Below the pieces are notes generated by a model. It was not told where the DNA came from, searched no databases, and worked only from the letters and a program-made list of their open reading frames with translations. Source: IMCC45349 sp047219225 (lineage in GTDB: Bacteria > Bacteroidota > Bacteroidia > Flavobacteriales > Flavobacteriaceae). Taken from it: a DNA stretch of 64,000 nt. Positions 32,034 to 39,979 of the stretch are shown here, in pieces. Numbering within the stretch: the first letter of the stretch is position 1; every line of letters begins with the position of its first letter. Position numbers and translations under genes: made by a program. The DNA is taken from the NCBI RefSeq assembly GCF_047219225.1, contig NZ_CP178208.1, positions 372,001 through 436,000 on the forward strand, given 5' to 3'.

Positions 32034-33335
32034 TTATCGTCTTCTATTTCTATTGGCATTTGAACTGCTTTTATGCTGTCGATTTTGTCTTCTAGAACCA
32101 TTTTGATTGCCTTGGTTAGATTTAGGCTTAGAACGTTTAGAATTTTTATTTCTAGAATTACGTTGGTTTTGTTTTTTCTTAGGTGGTGAACTTGGAGCAT
32201 TTGGATCTGGCTCAAAACCTTCCATAATTTCAACTGGAATTTTAAGTCCTACAAGCTTTTCTATATCACGCAAATAACCACGCTCTTCTCCACACACTAA
32301 GGATAAGGCTACACCACTAGCTCCTGCTCTTCCTGTACGTCCAATTCTATGCACATAATCTTCAGACACATTAGGCAATTCAAAATTTACTACATAAGGT
32401 AATAATGTAATATCTAAACCACGAGCTGCAATATCTGTAGCAACAAGCACACGAATTTTTCCGCTTTTAAATCCAGCTAAAGCCTTTGTTCTAGCACCTT
32501 GACTCTTATTTCCATGTATTGCTGCAGCAGTAATACCTGTTGCTATCATTTTTTTACAAAGCTTATTTGCCCCATGCTTGGTTCTCGTAAATACTAAAAC
32601 CTGTTGCCAATTCCCTTCGGTAATTAATTTAATTATCAATCCAGTTTTTAAGCTCTTAGCAACACGAAATACTTTTTGATTTATACTCTCAACTGTTGAA
32701 TTTTCAGGTGTTGCTTCAACTTGAGCTGGATGGTATAAAATACCATGCGCTAATTTTTTAATGTCTTTAGAAAAGGTTGCAGAAAACATTAGGTTTTGTC
32801 GCTTCTTAGGCATTAGCTTAATAATACGCTCAATATCTCTTAAAAAGCCCATATCCAACATTCTATCTGCTTCATCTAACACAAATACTTCTACCTTAGA
32901 AAGTGATAATAAATTTTGATCTTCTAAATCTATTAAACGTCCTGGAGTGGCAACTAAAACATCTACACCTTGACGCAGCTTAGCTACTTGTGGTTTTTGG
33001 TTTACACCACCAAATATAACTGCCGAACGTAAATCTAAAAACTCACTATACTCTTTAACATTTGCAAAAACTTGAGCTGCTAACTCCCTTGTAGGAGTTA
33101 ATACTAAAGCTCTAATTGGTCTGTTACGCAATTGTGGTTCTTGAGATAAACGCTGCAACATTGGCAACGTAAAACCAGCCGTTTTCCCTGTTCCTGTTTG
33201 TGCTGAAGCTAATACATCTACACCTTCTAAAATTGGAGGAATTGCTTTTTGCTGAATAGGACTAGGCGTTGTATATCCTTTTTTACTAATTGCTTTTAAT
33301 AAAGCATCAGATAAGCCTAATGATTTAAATGACAT
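32034..33335 (-). CDS. DEAD-box RNA helicase, RhlE-like
   Basis: A 433-residue helicase core with Q motif (FKSLGLSDALLKAISKKGYTTPSPIQQKAIP), motif I ASAQTGTGKT, Ia PTRELA, TPGR, II VLDEADRMLDMGF, III SAT, and VI HRIGRTGRAG. The last ~60 residues are an Arg/Asn/Lys-rich tail (RRQNRQHKSS) for RNA binding, typical of RhlE proteins acting on ribosome assembly or mRNA decay in the cold. It heads a minus-strand operon. A second, similar helicase is encoded at 41932. Confidence 0.95.
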   Translation of the reverse strand: MSFKSLGLSDALLKAISKKGYTTPSPIQQKAIPPILEGVDVLASAQTGTGKTAGFTLPMLQRLSQEPQLRNRPIRALVLTPTRELAAQVFANVKEYSEFLDLRSAVIFGGVNQKPQVAKLRQGVDVLVATPGRLIDLEDQNLLSLSKVEVFVLDEADRMLDMGFLRDIERIIKLMPKKRQNLMFSATFSKDIKKLAHGILYHPAQVEATPENSTVESINQKVFRVAKSLKTGLIIKLITEGNWQQVLVFTRTKHGANKLCKKMIATGITAAAIHGNKSQGARTKALAGFKSGKIRVLVATDIAARGLDITLLPYVVNFELPNVSEDYVHRIGRTGRAGASGVALSLVCGEERGYLRDIEKLVGLKIPVEIMEGFEPDPNAPSSPPKKKQNQRNSRNKNSKRSKPKSNQGNQNGSRRQNRQHKSSSNANRNRRR

Positions 33336-33478
33336 ATAAATTGTTTAAAAAATGACAATCTATTTCTTGGAGTCATTTATAAATATAGTTACAAATGTAA
33401 AGCTATTTTTTTGAAGAACTATTTATAAAAAAACCTTAATTTTATTACAAATTATCATCATCAATCAAATTATCAAAA

Positions 33479-34042
33479 ATGACTTTTAAACCAACCTTTT
33501 TTTACATTTTAATTTGCTTACTCATTACTAACTGTAAAGAGCATGCATCTAATAACGACGTTGAGATTTCACATGAACAAATTCATGGTCGCAAAAACAT
33601 AACTAACCACGACGACAAACAAAGTGATTTATACTATACTTTAAAAACTAAAGACAGTATTATGTTTGAGTTATCATACAATCAATTAGATACAAGCATC
33701 CTTGAAGAAATTACTACCAAAGATGTAGAATTTTATCATGACCAAGGAGGTGCAACTTATACACAAAAAGACTTTATAAATGGCATGAAAGGTCTTGCCA
33801 ACTTAAGTTATAAAGCAAGACGTGAACTAAAAGAAGGTAGTACAGAAGTTTTTCCAATGTATAAAAACGGAGAGTTATATGCTGCTATATTAAGAGCTGA
33901 ACACAGCTTTTATGCTAAAGAGCCTAACGACAAGCCTGAGTATTTAACAAGTACTGCCAAATATACTACTATGTGGATTCTTCAAAATGATGAATGGAAA
34001 ATAAGCAGAATATATAGTTTTGACCACCAAGCACCTCAATAA
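33479..34042 (+). CDS. Lipoprotein with a nuclear-transport-factor-2-like (DUF4440-type) domain
   Basis: A lipoprotein signal (MTFKPTFFYILICLLITNC, Cys19) is followed by a linker and a cystatin-like region: DSIMFELSYNQLDTSILEEITTKDVEFYHDQGGATYTQKDFINGMKGL.. and the closing YTTMWILQNDEWKISRIYSFDHQ, the pattern of DUF4440/SnoaL-like domains. The role is unknown. Two bases separate it from an SRPBCC gene, so the two are probably expressed together with the galactanase gene downstream. Confidence 0.78.
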   Translation: MTFKPTFFYILICLLITNCKEHASNNDVEISHEQIHGRKNITNHDDKQSDLYYTLKTKDSIMFELSYNQLDTSILEEITTKDVEFYHDQGGATYTQKDFINGMKGLANLSYKARRELKEGSTEVFPMYKNGELYAAILRAEHSFYAKEPNDKPEYLTSTAKYTTMWILQNDEWKISRIYSFDHQAPQ

Positions 34043-34044
34043 AT

Positions 34045-34494
34045 ATGAAGTACATATGTAACATAGAAATTAATGCACCATTAACAAAGGTTGTAGCTCT
34101 TTGGGAAGACGAAAACAACTTTAAGCATTGGCAACATGGTTTTCAACATATAAAGCACATAAGTGGCACACCAAATACTATTGGAGCTAAAGCAGAAATA
34201 CTCATTATACAAGGCAAACAAACAATAGAATTGTTAGAAACAGTTATGGTTAATAATTTACCAGAAGAAAAAACAGCACTATATGAGCATGTACATATGA
34301 CTAATACACAAACCTCACGTTTTAAAGCTTTAAGCGATAATAAAACCCTTTACACTTCCGAGGTAAAATACACTAAATTTAATAGTTTTATACCTAAACT
34401 TATGGCTAAATTATTTCCTGGTATGTTTAAAAAACAAAGTGAAAAATGGATGCAAGCTTTTAAACTATTTGTAGAACAACAACCTAATGAATAA
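34045..34494 (+). CDS. SRPBCC (START-like) family protein
   Basis: A 149-residue START/Bet v1-like domain: KYICNIEINAPLTKVVALWEDENNFKHWQHGFQHIKHISGTPNTIGAKAEI is the characteristic first strand-helix unit, and FPGMFKKQSEKWMQAFKLFVEQ is the C-terminal lid helix. Such domains bind hydrophobic ligands; the ligand here is not predictable. No signal peptide. It overlaps the GH53 gene by eight bases, implying coupled translation. Confidence 0.85.
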   Translation: MKYICNIEINAPLTKVVALWEDENNFKHWQHGFQHIKHISGTPNTIGAKAEILIIQGKQTIELLETVMVNNLPEEKTALYEHVHMTNTQTSRFKALSDNKTLYTSEVKYTKFNSFIPKLMAKLFPGMFKKQSEKWMQAFKLFVEQQPNE

Positions 34495-35557
34495 ATATTT
34501 AGTATTAATAACGCTTATTATTTTCAGTTTTTCATGCTCAGATAGCAATGAGTCTAAAACACAAAATCCACCTGAACAAAATGAGTTTTTAAAAGGCGTA
34601 GACATATCATTTCTACCTCAAATAGAAGCAAGTGGTTATACTTACATAAACTCTAACAATCAACCACAAGATGCACTCTCCATTTTTAAAAACAATGGTA
34701 TAAATACAGTACGATTGCGCTTATGGAAAAATCCAGAAACTACACATTCTTCTTTTGACGAAGTAAAAACCTTAGCTCAACGTGTCAAAAATAAAGGCAT
34801 GAAGGTATGGCTAACTGTTCATTACTCTGATACTTGGGCAGATCCAGGACATCAAGAAAAACCTGAGCAATGGCAAAATATAAGTTTTCAAGCTCTTAAA
34901 GACAGCGTCTATAATTATACCAAAAAAATCGTTACGCAAATAAATCCAGATTATATGCAAATTGGAAACGAAGTTAATGCTGGAGTTTTATTTCCTGAAG
35001 GCAACCTTACCAATAATCCAACGCAATTTAAAGAGTTATTAAACCAAGGATTGCAAGCAGTAAATGACTATGCTCCTACTGCAAAAACAATAATACACTT
35101 TGCAGGACATAGTGATGCCAATTGGTTTTTTGGTAATCTAACAGATTTGGATTACGATATAATAGCACTCTCCTACTATCCTTTTTGGCATGGAACAAGT
35201 TTAACAAATTTAGAAACCAACATAACAAATCTTAAAACCAACCACAATAAAGATGTGATTATTGCTGAAACTGCCTATCCTTTTACACTAGATTGGAATG
35301 ATTGGACAAATAACATTATAGGTTCTCAAGAGCAGCTAATTCCAAATTATCCTGCAACTCCTCAAGGTCAATTAAATTTCATGAACGATATTAATCAAAT
35401 ATGCCTAAATACTGAAGCTTTAGGCTTTTGTTATTGGGCTCCAGAATGGGTTGCTTACAATGGTAGTCAATCTAGTGAAGGCTCAGCCTGGGAAAATTTA
35501 GCGTTGTTTGATTTTAATGGCAAAGTACTACCTACAATAAGTATTTTTAATGATTAA
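34487..35557 (+). CDS. GH53 endo-beta-1,4-galactanase lipoprotein
   Basis: A lipoprotein signal (MNKYLVLITLIIFSFSC) precedes a glycoside hydrolase 53 barrel: FLKGVDISFLPQIEASG, GINTVRLRLWKNP, MKVWLTVHYSDTWADPGHQ, the acid/base Glu in DYMQIGNEVNAGVLFP, and the nucleophile Glu in VIIAETAYPF. It cleaves galactan side chains of pectin or similar polymers at the cell surface. Unlike most such genes in Bacteroidota it has no SusC/SusD pair nearby. Its stop is immediately followed by an ACGTA-type promoter. Confidence 0.93.
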   Translation: MNKYLVLITLIIFSFSCSDSNESKTQNPPEQNEFLKGVDISFLPQIEASGYTYINSNNQPQDALSIFKNNGINTVRLRLWKNPETTHSSFDEVKTLAQRVKNKGMKVWLTVHYSDTWADPGHQEKPEQWQNISFQALKDSVYNYTKKIVTQINPDYMQIGNEVNAGVLFPEGNLTNNPTQFKELLNQGLQAVNDYAPTAKTIIHFAGHSDANWFFGNLTDLDYDIIALSYYPFWHGTSLTNLETNITNLKTNHNKDVIIAETAYPFTLDWNDWTNNIIGSQEQLIPNYPATPQGQLNFMNDINQICLNTEALGFCYWAPEWVAYNGSQSSEGSAWENLALFDFNGKVLPTISIFND

Positions 35558-35560
35558 AAT

Positions 35561-35596
35561 ACGTATTGATTTTCTTACTTTAAAAGGCTAACTTCG
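35561..35596 (+). promoter_or_regulatory. ACGTA-type promoter, copy 3
   Basis: ACGTATTGATTTTCTTAC (35561-35578), ten bases, then TAACTTCG (35589-35596). Sequence and spacing are the same as the promoters at 3393 and 5042, but the upstream second ACGTA is absent. It would read into the resident recombination site and the AraC cassette. Confidence 0.55.
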
Positions 35597-35641
35597 TTTA
35601 ACAATTTATATAAACCATTAAAACGTGTTTATATAAATACA
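35593..35641 (+). repeat. Resident attC-like site, left part, split by cassette 3
   Basis: Core TTCGTTTAAC (35593-35602) is followed by arms TTTATATAAAC (35605-35615) and GTTTATATAAA (35627-35637), an exact 11-base inverted repeat. The matching right core GTTAAACGAA now lies at 38045-38054, beyond the cassette, so the site appears cut by insertion. Confidence 0.7.
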
Positions 35642-35650
35642 TTGGCAACA
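35642..35650 (+). repeat. Cassette 3 left core (TTGGCAACA)
   Basis: Its exact reverse complement TGTTGCCAA is at 37918-37926, just after the SDR gene. The base before it is A instead of the usual G, which fits strand exchange between G and TT, where that base belongs to the resident site. Confidence 0.72.
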
Positions 35651-35656
35651 ATTTGA

Positions 35657-36493
35657 ATGAACTTCGAAGAAAAAATTATAACATATAAAGACCGAGTAGT
35701 TTTTATAAAACTATCATTCCCCTTTTTTAATAGGACATTAAAAAGTTATGCTGAAAACGAAGCTTGTTTTATGTTTGTTAATAAGGGAGAGGTAGGTGTG
35801 AGAACACCAGATAGTTACCTCAATTTGAATCACGACACAGCAATGATTGCTAAATGTCTAAACTATTTTTTCGAACCAAGTAAAAACAAAGAAACTCGAC
35901 ATGAAGGTGTTGAATCTATAGGTGTTTTTCTTTATCCTTCATTGGTGAAAGATTTGTTCGATTTAGATGTTTCTACTTCTAATAACAAGAGTAATTATAA
36001 TGTAAAGCAAGTGCAAGTAGATTTAATGCTTGATAATTTTAGGCAAAGCATCAACATCCTGTTGGAAAATCCTGAATTGGTTGATGATAATATTATAAAA
36101 ACCAAGTTAAAGGAGTTTATTCAACTATTGATAAAATCACAAAATGCGCCATCGCAATTAGATTTTCTGGCAGCTTTATTTAAACCAAATGAAACTGAAT
36201 TTAAAAAAGTAATTAAGCAGAATATGTATGCCAACCTCTCTATCAAAGAATTGGCATCGCTAACACACTTGAGCGAATCTTCATTTAAAAGAAAATTCAA
36301 AGAAGTTTTTAACCAAAGTCCTAAAAAATACCTCACTCAAAAAAAGATAGAGCGTGCCGCAGAACTACTAAAATCAAAAACTAATCGAGTGTCTGAAATC
36401 GCATACGATGTAGGCTTCGATTCGGTATCCACTTTTAATAGAAATTTTTCTATTTACTTCGGAAAATCACCATCAGATTATCGTTTGAACTAA
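35657..36493 (+). CDS. AraC-family transcriptional regulator (cassette 3)
   Basis: A 278-residue regulator. The C-terminal ~100 residues hold two AraC helix-turn-helix units: LSIKELASLTHLSESSFKRKFKEVFNQSPKKYLTQKKIERAAELL and VSEIAYDVGFDSVSTFNRNFSIYFGKSPSDYR. The N-terminal part is a cupin-like sensing domain (EACFMFVNKGEVGVRTPDSYLNL). It is first in a three-gene cassette with a membrane protein and an SDR, and probably regulates them. Its ATG is seven bases after the recombination core. Confidence 0.93.
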   Translation: MNFEEKIITYKDRVVFIKLSFPFFNRTLKSYAENEACFMFVNKGEVGVRTPDSYLNLNHDTAMIAKCLNYFFEPSKNKETRHEGVESIGVFLYPSLVKDLFDLDVSTSNNKSNYNVKQVQVDLMLDNFRQSINILLENPELVDDNIIKTKLKEFIQLLIKSQNAPSQLDFLAALFKPNETEFKKVIKQNMYANLSIKELASLTHLSESSFKRKFKEVFNQSPKKYLTQKKIERAAELLKSKTNRVSEIAYDVGFDSVSTFNRNFSIYFGKSPSDYRLN

Positions 36494-36574
36494 ATTGAGC
36501 AGTCTTTGAGCTAAACTGCATTTTATACTGCAGCAATCTTCATCACCTTTGTATCATCATTTAAATACAAGGTT

Positions 36575-36976
36575 ATGAACACTTCAAAAATTTTAAAAAT
36601 TTACTTATTTATTTCAGGATTAATTTTAACAGCTATTGGTTCTTTAACCATATTTAATCCTATAAACATCAAAGCGAATGAAGGTATAGAAATAGCAGAA
36701 AATGCAAGCGCATTAAATGATGTTCGGTCTTTTGGAATGTTATTATTGGCAACGGCTTTACTTTCTTTTTTAGGAAGTTTTAAAAGTCCATTTAGAAAAT
36801 CAGCAGCGATTTCTACCTTTCTATTATTTCTATCATTAGGGTTAGGAAGGTTATTGAGCATTTTTCTTGACGGAATGCCATCAGACGGAATGGTGAAAGC
36901 AACTGGATTAGAAATCATTTTAGGTATGCTTGGGCTTATCCTCTTTATATCGAACAGTAAAAAACAATCTTTTTAA
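36575..36976 (+). CDS. DUF4345-like four-helix membrane protein (cassette 3)
   Basis: A 133-residue protein with four hydrophobic helices (about 8-27, 52-70, 76-94, 108-127) and conserved-looking NDVRSFGMLLLATALLSFLG and FLSLGLGRLLSIFLDGMPS. The Asn-x-x-Arg-x-x-G pattern on helix 2 is typical of DUF4345/DoxX-like small membrane proteins. Role unknown. It lies 11 bases upstream of the SDR gene, so the two are co-translated. Confidence 0.75.
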   Translation: MNTSKILKIYLFISGLILTAIGSLTIFNPINIKANEGIEIAENASALNDVRSFGMLLLATALLSFLGSFKSPFRKSAAISTFLLFLSLGLGRLLSIFLDGMPSDGMVKATGLEIILGMLGLILFISNSKKQSF

Positions 36977-36987
36977 ACTAAAGTAAA

Positions 36988-37908
36988 ATGAACAAATCAA
37001 TATTAATAACAGGAGCCAATGCAGGAATTGGTAAAGAAACGGCAAGACAGTTAGCGCTAATAAACGAAACCGAAGTAATCTATTTGGCATGTAGAAATCT
37101 TGAAAAAGCAGAACTTGCAAAAAAAGAACTTATTGAAGCTACGGGAAGAGATATATTTAAAATCATCATCCTAGATGTATCAAAACCAGAAACAGTAACA
37201 AAGGCAGTATCACAATTACCTAAATCAATTGATGCTTTAATAATGAATGCTGGTGGAACAGGTGGCAAAACACCAGAAAAATTGACTAAAGAAGGTGTTA
37301 CAGAATTAACAGCAAGCAATCTTTTAGGCCATGTTGTACTTGTAGATGAGCTAATTGAGCAAAATAAGTTGAACAACGTAGCATTATTTGCCAGTTCTGA
37401 AGCAGCTAGAGGCGTTCAAAAAGTTGGAATGAAACGCCCAGATTTAAAAGAAAACTCAGTAGAAGAATTTGTTTCAATTTTTAACGGAAGCAAGTTTAAC
37501 GGAAACTTTGATGCTTATCAAATTTATGGTTGGATTAAATATGGCGGTACACTTTGGATGAGTAGTATGGCAAGAAAACATCCAAATATTAAGTTTATTA
37601 GCATGAGTCCAGGCGGAACAAGAGGAACTAATGGTATGGACGATTTGCCTTTCATTAAAAGAATATTTTTAAAGCATATAGGAATGAAATTAATAATGCC
37701 TTTAATAGGAATGTCTCATTCTGTTGAAAAAGGTGCAAAGCGCTTTGTAGAAGGGATTAATAATCCAAAATTTAAAAGCGGTGTGTTCTATGGGAGTAAA
37801 GAGAATGTCTTAACTGGACAAGTAATAAATCAAAGTAGTATTTGGAGAAATTTTGATAATCAGATTTTTCAAAGTAATGCTGATAAAGCCATTCATCAAT
37901 TTATATAA
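36988..37908 (+). CDS. SDR-family NAD(P)-dependent oxidoreductase (cassette 3)
   Basis: A 306-residue short-chain dehydrogenase: cofactor loop TGANAGIGKETARQLA (residues 7-22), LDVSKPE, catalytic Ser in VALFASSEAARG, and Tyr-x-x-x-Lys in YGWIKYGG. It is longer than minimal SDRs through a C-terminal extension. Substrate unknown. It is the last gene of the AraC cassette; the cassette end core begins nine bases after its stop codon. Confidence 0.92.
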   Translation: MNKSILITGANAGIGKETARQLALINETEVIYLACRNLEKAELAKKELIEATGRDIFKIIILDVSKPETVTKAVSQLPKSIDALIMNAGGTGGKTPEKLTKEGVTELTASNLLGHVVLVDELIEQNKLNNVALFASSEAARGVQKVGMKRPDLKENSVEEFVSIFNGSKFNGNFDAYQIYGWIKYGGTLWMSSMARKHPNIKFISMSPGGTRGTNGMDDLPFIKRIFLKHIGMKLIMPLIGMSHSVEKGAKRFVEGINNPKFKSGVFYGSKENVLTGQVINQSSIWRNFDNQIFQSNADKAIHQFI

Positions 37909-37917
37909 GAAAAAAAC

Positions 37918-38054
37918 TGTTGCCAACAACGTGTATAAGCAATAGCAGTTTAAGTGTAAACTTGAACCGTTTTTTCATTTTATTAAAGTATATTGTTATC
38001 CAAAAGCAATTGCGTAAAACCTGCTACTGCTCATACACAAGACCGTTAAACGAA
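37918..38054 (+). repeat. attC-like element after cassette 3 and displaced resident core
   Basis: Begins with TGTTGCCAAC (37918-37927). Arms GTGTATAAGCAATAGCAG (37931-37948) and CTGCTACTGCTCATACAC (38021-38038) pair at 16 of 18 positions across a 72-base insert. It ends in ACCGTTAAACGAA, whose last ten bases are the exact reverse complement of the resident core at 35593-35602. Confidence 0.72.
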
Positions 38055-38062
38055 TTTTCAAA

Positions 38063-38089
38063 AAAACCAACTTACTTCAAGTTGGTTTT
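38063..38089 (+). terminator. Hairpin terminator downstream of cassette 3
   Basis: AAAACCAACTT pairs perfectly with AAGTTGGTTTT around ACTTC. It was probably the terminator of the gene that stood next to the resident site (the galactanase unit) before the cassette entered. Confidence 0.85.
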
Positions 38090-38209
38090 ATAAATTAAAC
38101 TCATTAAAAAACAGCCTTCACTCATTAAAAAGCAGTGTTTACTAAAAGTCTATTTTAGGTTACTATAAGTAAATATAAGTTTGATGTATAATCATTAAAA
38201 CTTAATATT

Positions 38210-38887
38210 ATGAAGCATCCTATTAATTTAAACATTAAAACACCTTGTCAAGAAAACTTTAACAACTTCACTCCTACAAAAGATGGTGGATTTTGCGGTT
38301 CTTGCCAACAAGAAGTCATTGATTTTACAACAATGAACACCGAAGAAATCATTAGTTATTTTAAAAACAGAAACACTCAAAACACATGTGGTAGGTTTAA
38401 AAAATCACAGTTAAAGTCATTTAGCAACAATAAACACGTAAAGAAAAAAGCTAGTTTACTAACAGGAATTGGGTTGGCTTGTTTATCTCTTTTCTCACTT
38501 AACACATCCCAAGCTCAAGAAGTAAAAAGAAATTTGGACACAAAAAAAACTAAAAAAGTAAATGTATTACAAACAAAAAAAGACATTACAGTAAAAGGAA
38601 ACTTAAAAGATGAAAATGGTATTCCTTTACCTTCAGCAACAATACTTTTAGAAGGTACAACTATAGGAACTACGACCGATTTTGATGGTAATTTTGTGTT
38701 TCCAGAAAAACTAAAAAAAGGTGATGTATTGGTTTTTAGTTATGTAGGTTACGAATCAAAAAAAATAATTATTAACAACAGTAAATCTGCAACTAAGGTT
38801 GATTTACAAGTAAACATGACAATTGATTCATGCATTTTAATGGGAAAAGTAGCTGTTAAAAAACCATATAAATCAAAAAGAAATTAA
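38210..38887 (+). CDS. CarboxypepD_reg-like domain membrane protein
   Basis: The N-terminal ~70 residues are a cytoplasmic Cys-containing module (IKTPCQENFNNFTPTKDGGFCGSCQQEVIDFTTMNTEEIISYF..CGRF) seen in Bacteroidota, followed by one membrane helix (TGIGLACLSLFSLNTSQAQ, about 86-104). An exported carboxypeptidase-regulatory-like beta domain follows (VKGNLKDENGIPLPSATILLEGTTIGTTTDFDGNFVFP..SYVGYESKKI). The Cys pattern C-x2-C may bind metal. Five bases separate it from a transglutaminase-like gene, suggesting joint function at the envelope. Confidence 0.85.
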   Translation: MKHPINLNIKTPCQENFNNFTPTKDGGFCGSCQQEVIDFTTMNTEEIISYFKNRNTQNTCGRFKKSQLKSFSNNKHVKKKASLLTGIGLACLSLFSLNTSQAQEVKRNLDTKKTKKVNVLQTKKDITVKGNLKDENGIPLPSATILLEGTTIGTTTDFDGNFVFPEKLKKGDVLVFSYVGYESKKIIINNSKSATKVDLQVNMTIDSCILMGKVAVKKPYKSKRN

Positions 38888-38892
38888 AGTAT

Positions 38893-39894
38893 ATGAAACA
38901 TCTATTTACTTTATTTTTAACACTTTCACTCAACATTACTTTTGCTCAGATTTCCGATTTTAAATCTATAGATTTTTCTGTAGCAGATAATATTGCAAAA
39001 CTACATGAAGGTTATGAGCTAGATAATCTACCATTACTAGCTCATAACCTAACCTATAAACTCACTACTGATGTAGAAAGGTTTAGAGCTATATATACTT
39101 GGGTTTGTACAAATATTAAAGGAGACTCAAATCAACATAAAAAAGTAAACAGTAATAGAAAAAAAAGATTATCCGATAGTTTAAACTTTGCAAAATGGAA
39201 TACTGAGTACAAAAAAATAGCATTCAAAAAACTATTAAAACACAAAAAAACCATGTGTACAGGTTATGCTTACCTCATTAAAGAACTGTGCTTTTTGGCA
39301 AACATTGAATCTGTAATTGTAGATGGTTATGGAAGAACTGTTGACGCTAATATTGAAATTCTAGAAATGGCTAATCACTCATGGAATGCTGTAAAGCTAA
39401 ATAATAAATGGTACTTATGTGATGCCACTTGGTCTAGTGGTTATATGGATGGTAATAGTACTTTTATAAAAGATTATAACGATGGCTATTTTTTAACAGA
39501 CCCTAAATTATTTGCAAAAAACCACTTACCTCTAGATAAAAAGTGGCTATTAAACAGCAATACAACTGACTTAAGTTTCACTACTTCTCCAATAGTATAT
39601 GGCGAAACATTTAAACATAAAGTTATTCCTAATAGTCCAAAAAAACTGAATGTAACGACAAAAAAAAATAATAATGTTTACTTTAATTTAAAAACACTTA
39701 ACACTACCAATAACAATGTATCACTTGTATATTATATTGGAGCGAATGAAAAAAAACTACATATAAATAATCTAAAAACTGAAAACAACTTAATAACTTT
39801 CAATCATAACTTTAAGACCAAAGGTTATCATGATGTTCATATAAAAATTGATAATGATATTGTTGCTACATACACTATTAAAGTCATTAATTGA
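38893..39894 (+). CDS. Exported transglutaminase-like protein
   Basis: A signal peptide (MKHLFTLFLTLSLNITFAQ) precedes a transglutaminase/protease-like domain: the Cys in KTMCTGYAYLIKELCFLANI (near 117), His in NHSWNAVKLNNKWYLCDATW, and Asp in the same block complete the triad. The C-terminal ~120 residues are beta-rich with no known domain. The family includes peptidases and cross-linking enzymes. Likely periplasmic or surface located. Confidence 0.88.
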   Translation: MKHLFTLFLTLSLNITFAQISDFKSIDFSVADNIAKLHEGYELDNLPLLAHNLTYKLTTDVERFRAIYTWVCTNIKGDSNQHKKVNSNRKKRLSDSLNFAKWNTEYKKIAFKKLLKHKKTMCTGYAYLIKELCFLANIESVIVDGYGRTVDANIEILEMANHSWNAVKLNNKWYLCDATWSSGYMDGNSTFIKDYNDGYFLTDPKLFAKNHLPLDKKWLLNSNTTDLSFTTSPIVYGETFKHKVIPNSPKKLNVTTKKNNNVYFNLKTLNTTNNNVSLVYYIGANEKKLHINNLKTENNLITFNHNFKTKGYHDVHIKIDNDIVATYTIKVIN

Positions 39895-39898
39895 AAAA

Positions 39899-39914
39899 TA
39901 CGCATAATTGCGTA
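39899..39914 (+). promoter_or_regulatory. TACGCA-TAAT-TGCGTA inverted repeat
   Basis: Perfect six-base arms around four bases, 65 bases upstream of the next ATG. Candidate operator for the gene at 39980; distinct from the ACGTA-class promoters. Confidence 0.35.
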
Positions 39915-39979
39915 TACTTTTATTATAGATAAACACTTATATTGCCTTTATATTAGTTCGACAACAAAATTTAAACATC

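Noticed and set aside
26722..38054. Classical integron with GTTRRRY attC sites
   Set aside because: Only the right core at 38045 (GTTAAAC) fits GTTRRRY; the others read GTTRGC. No integrase gene is in the window, so I call the elements attC-like only.
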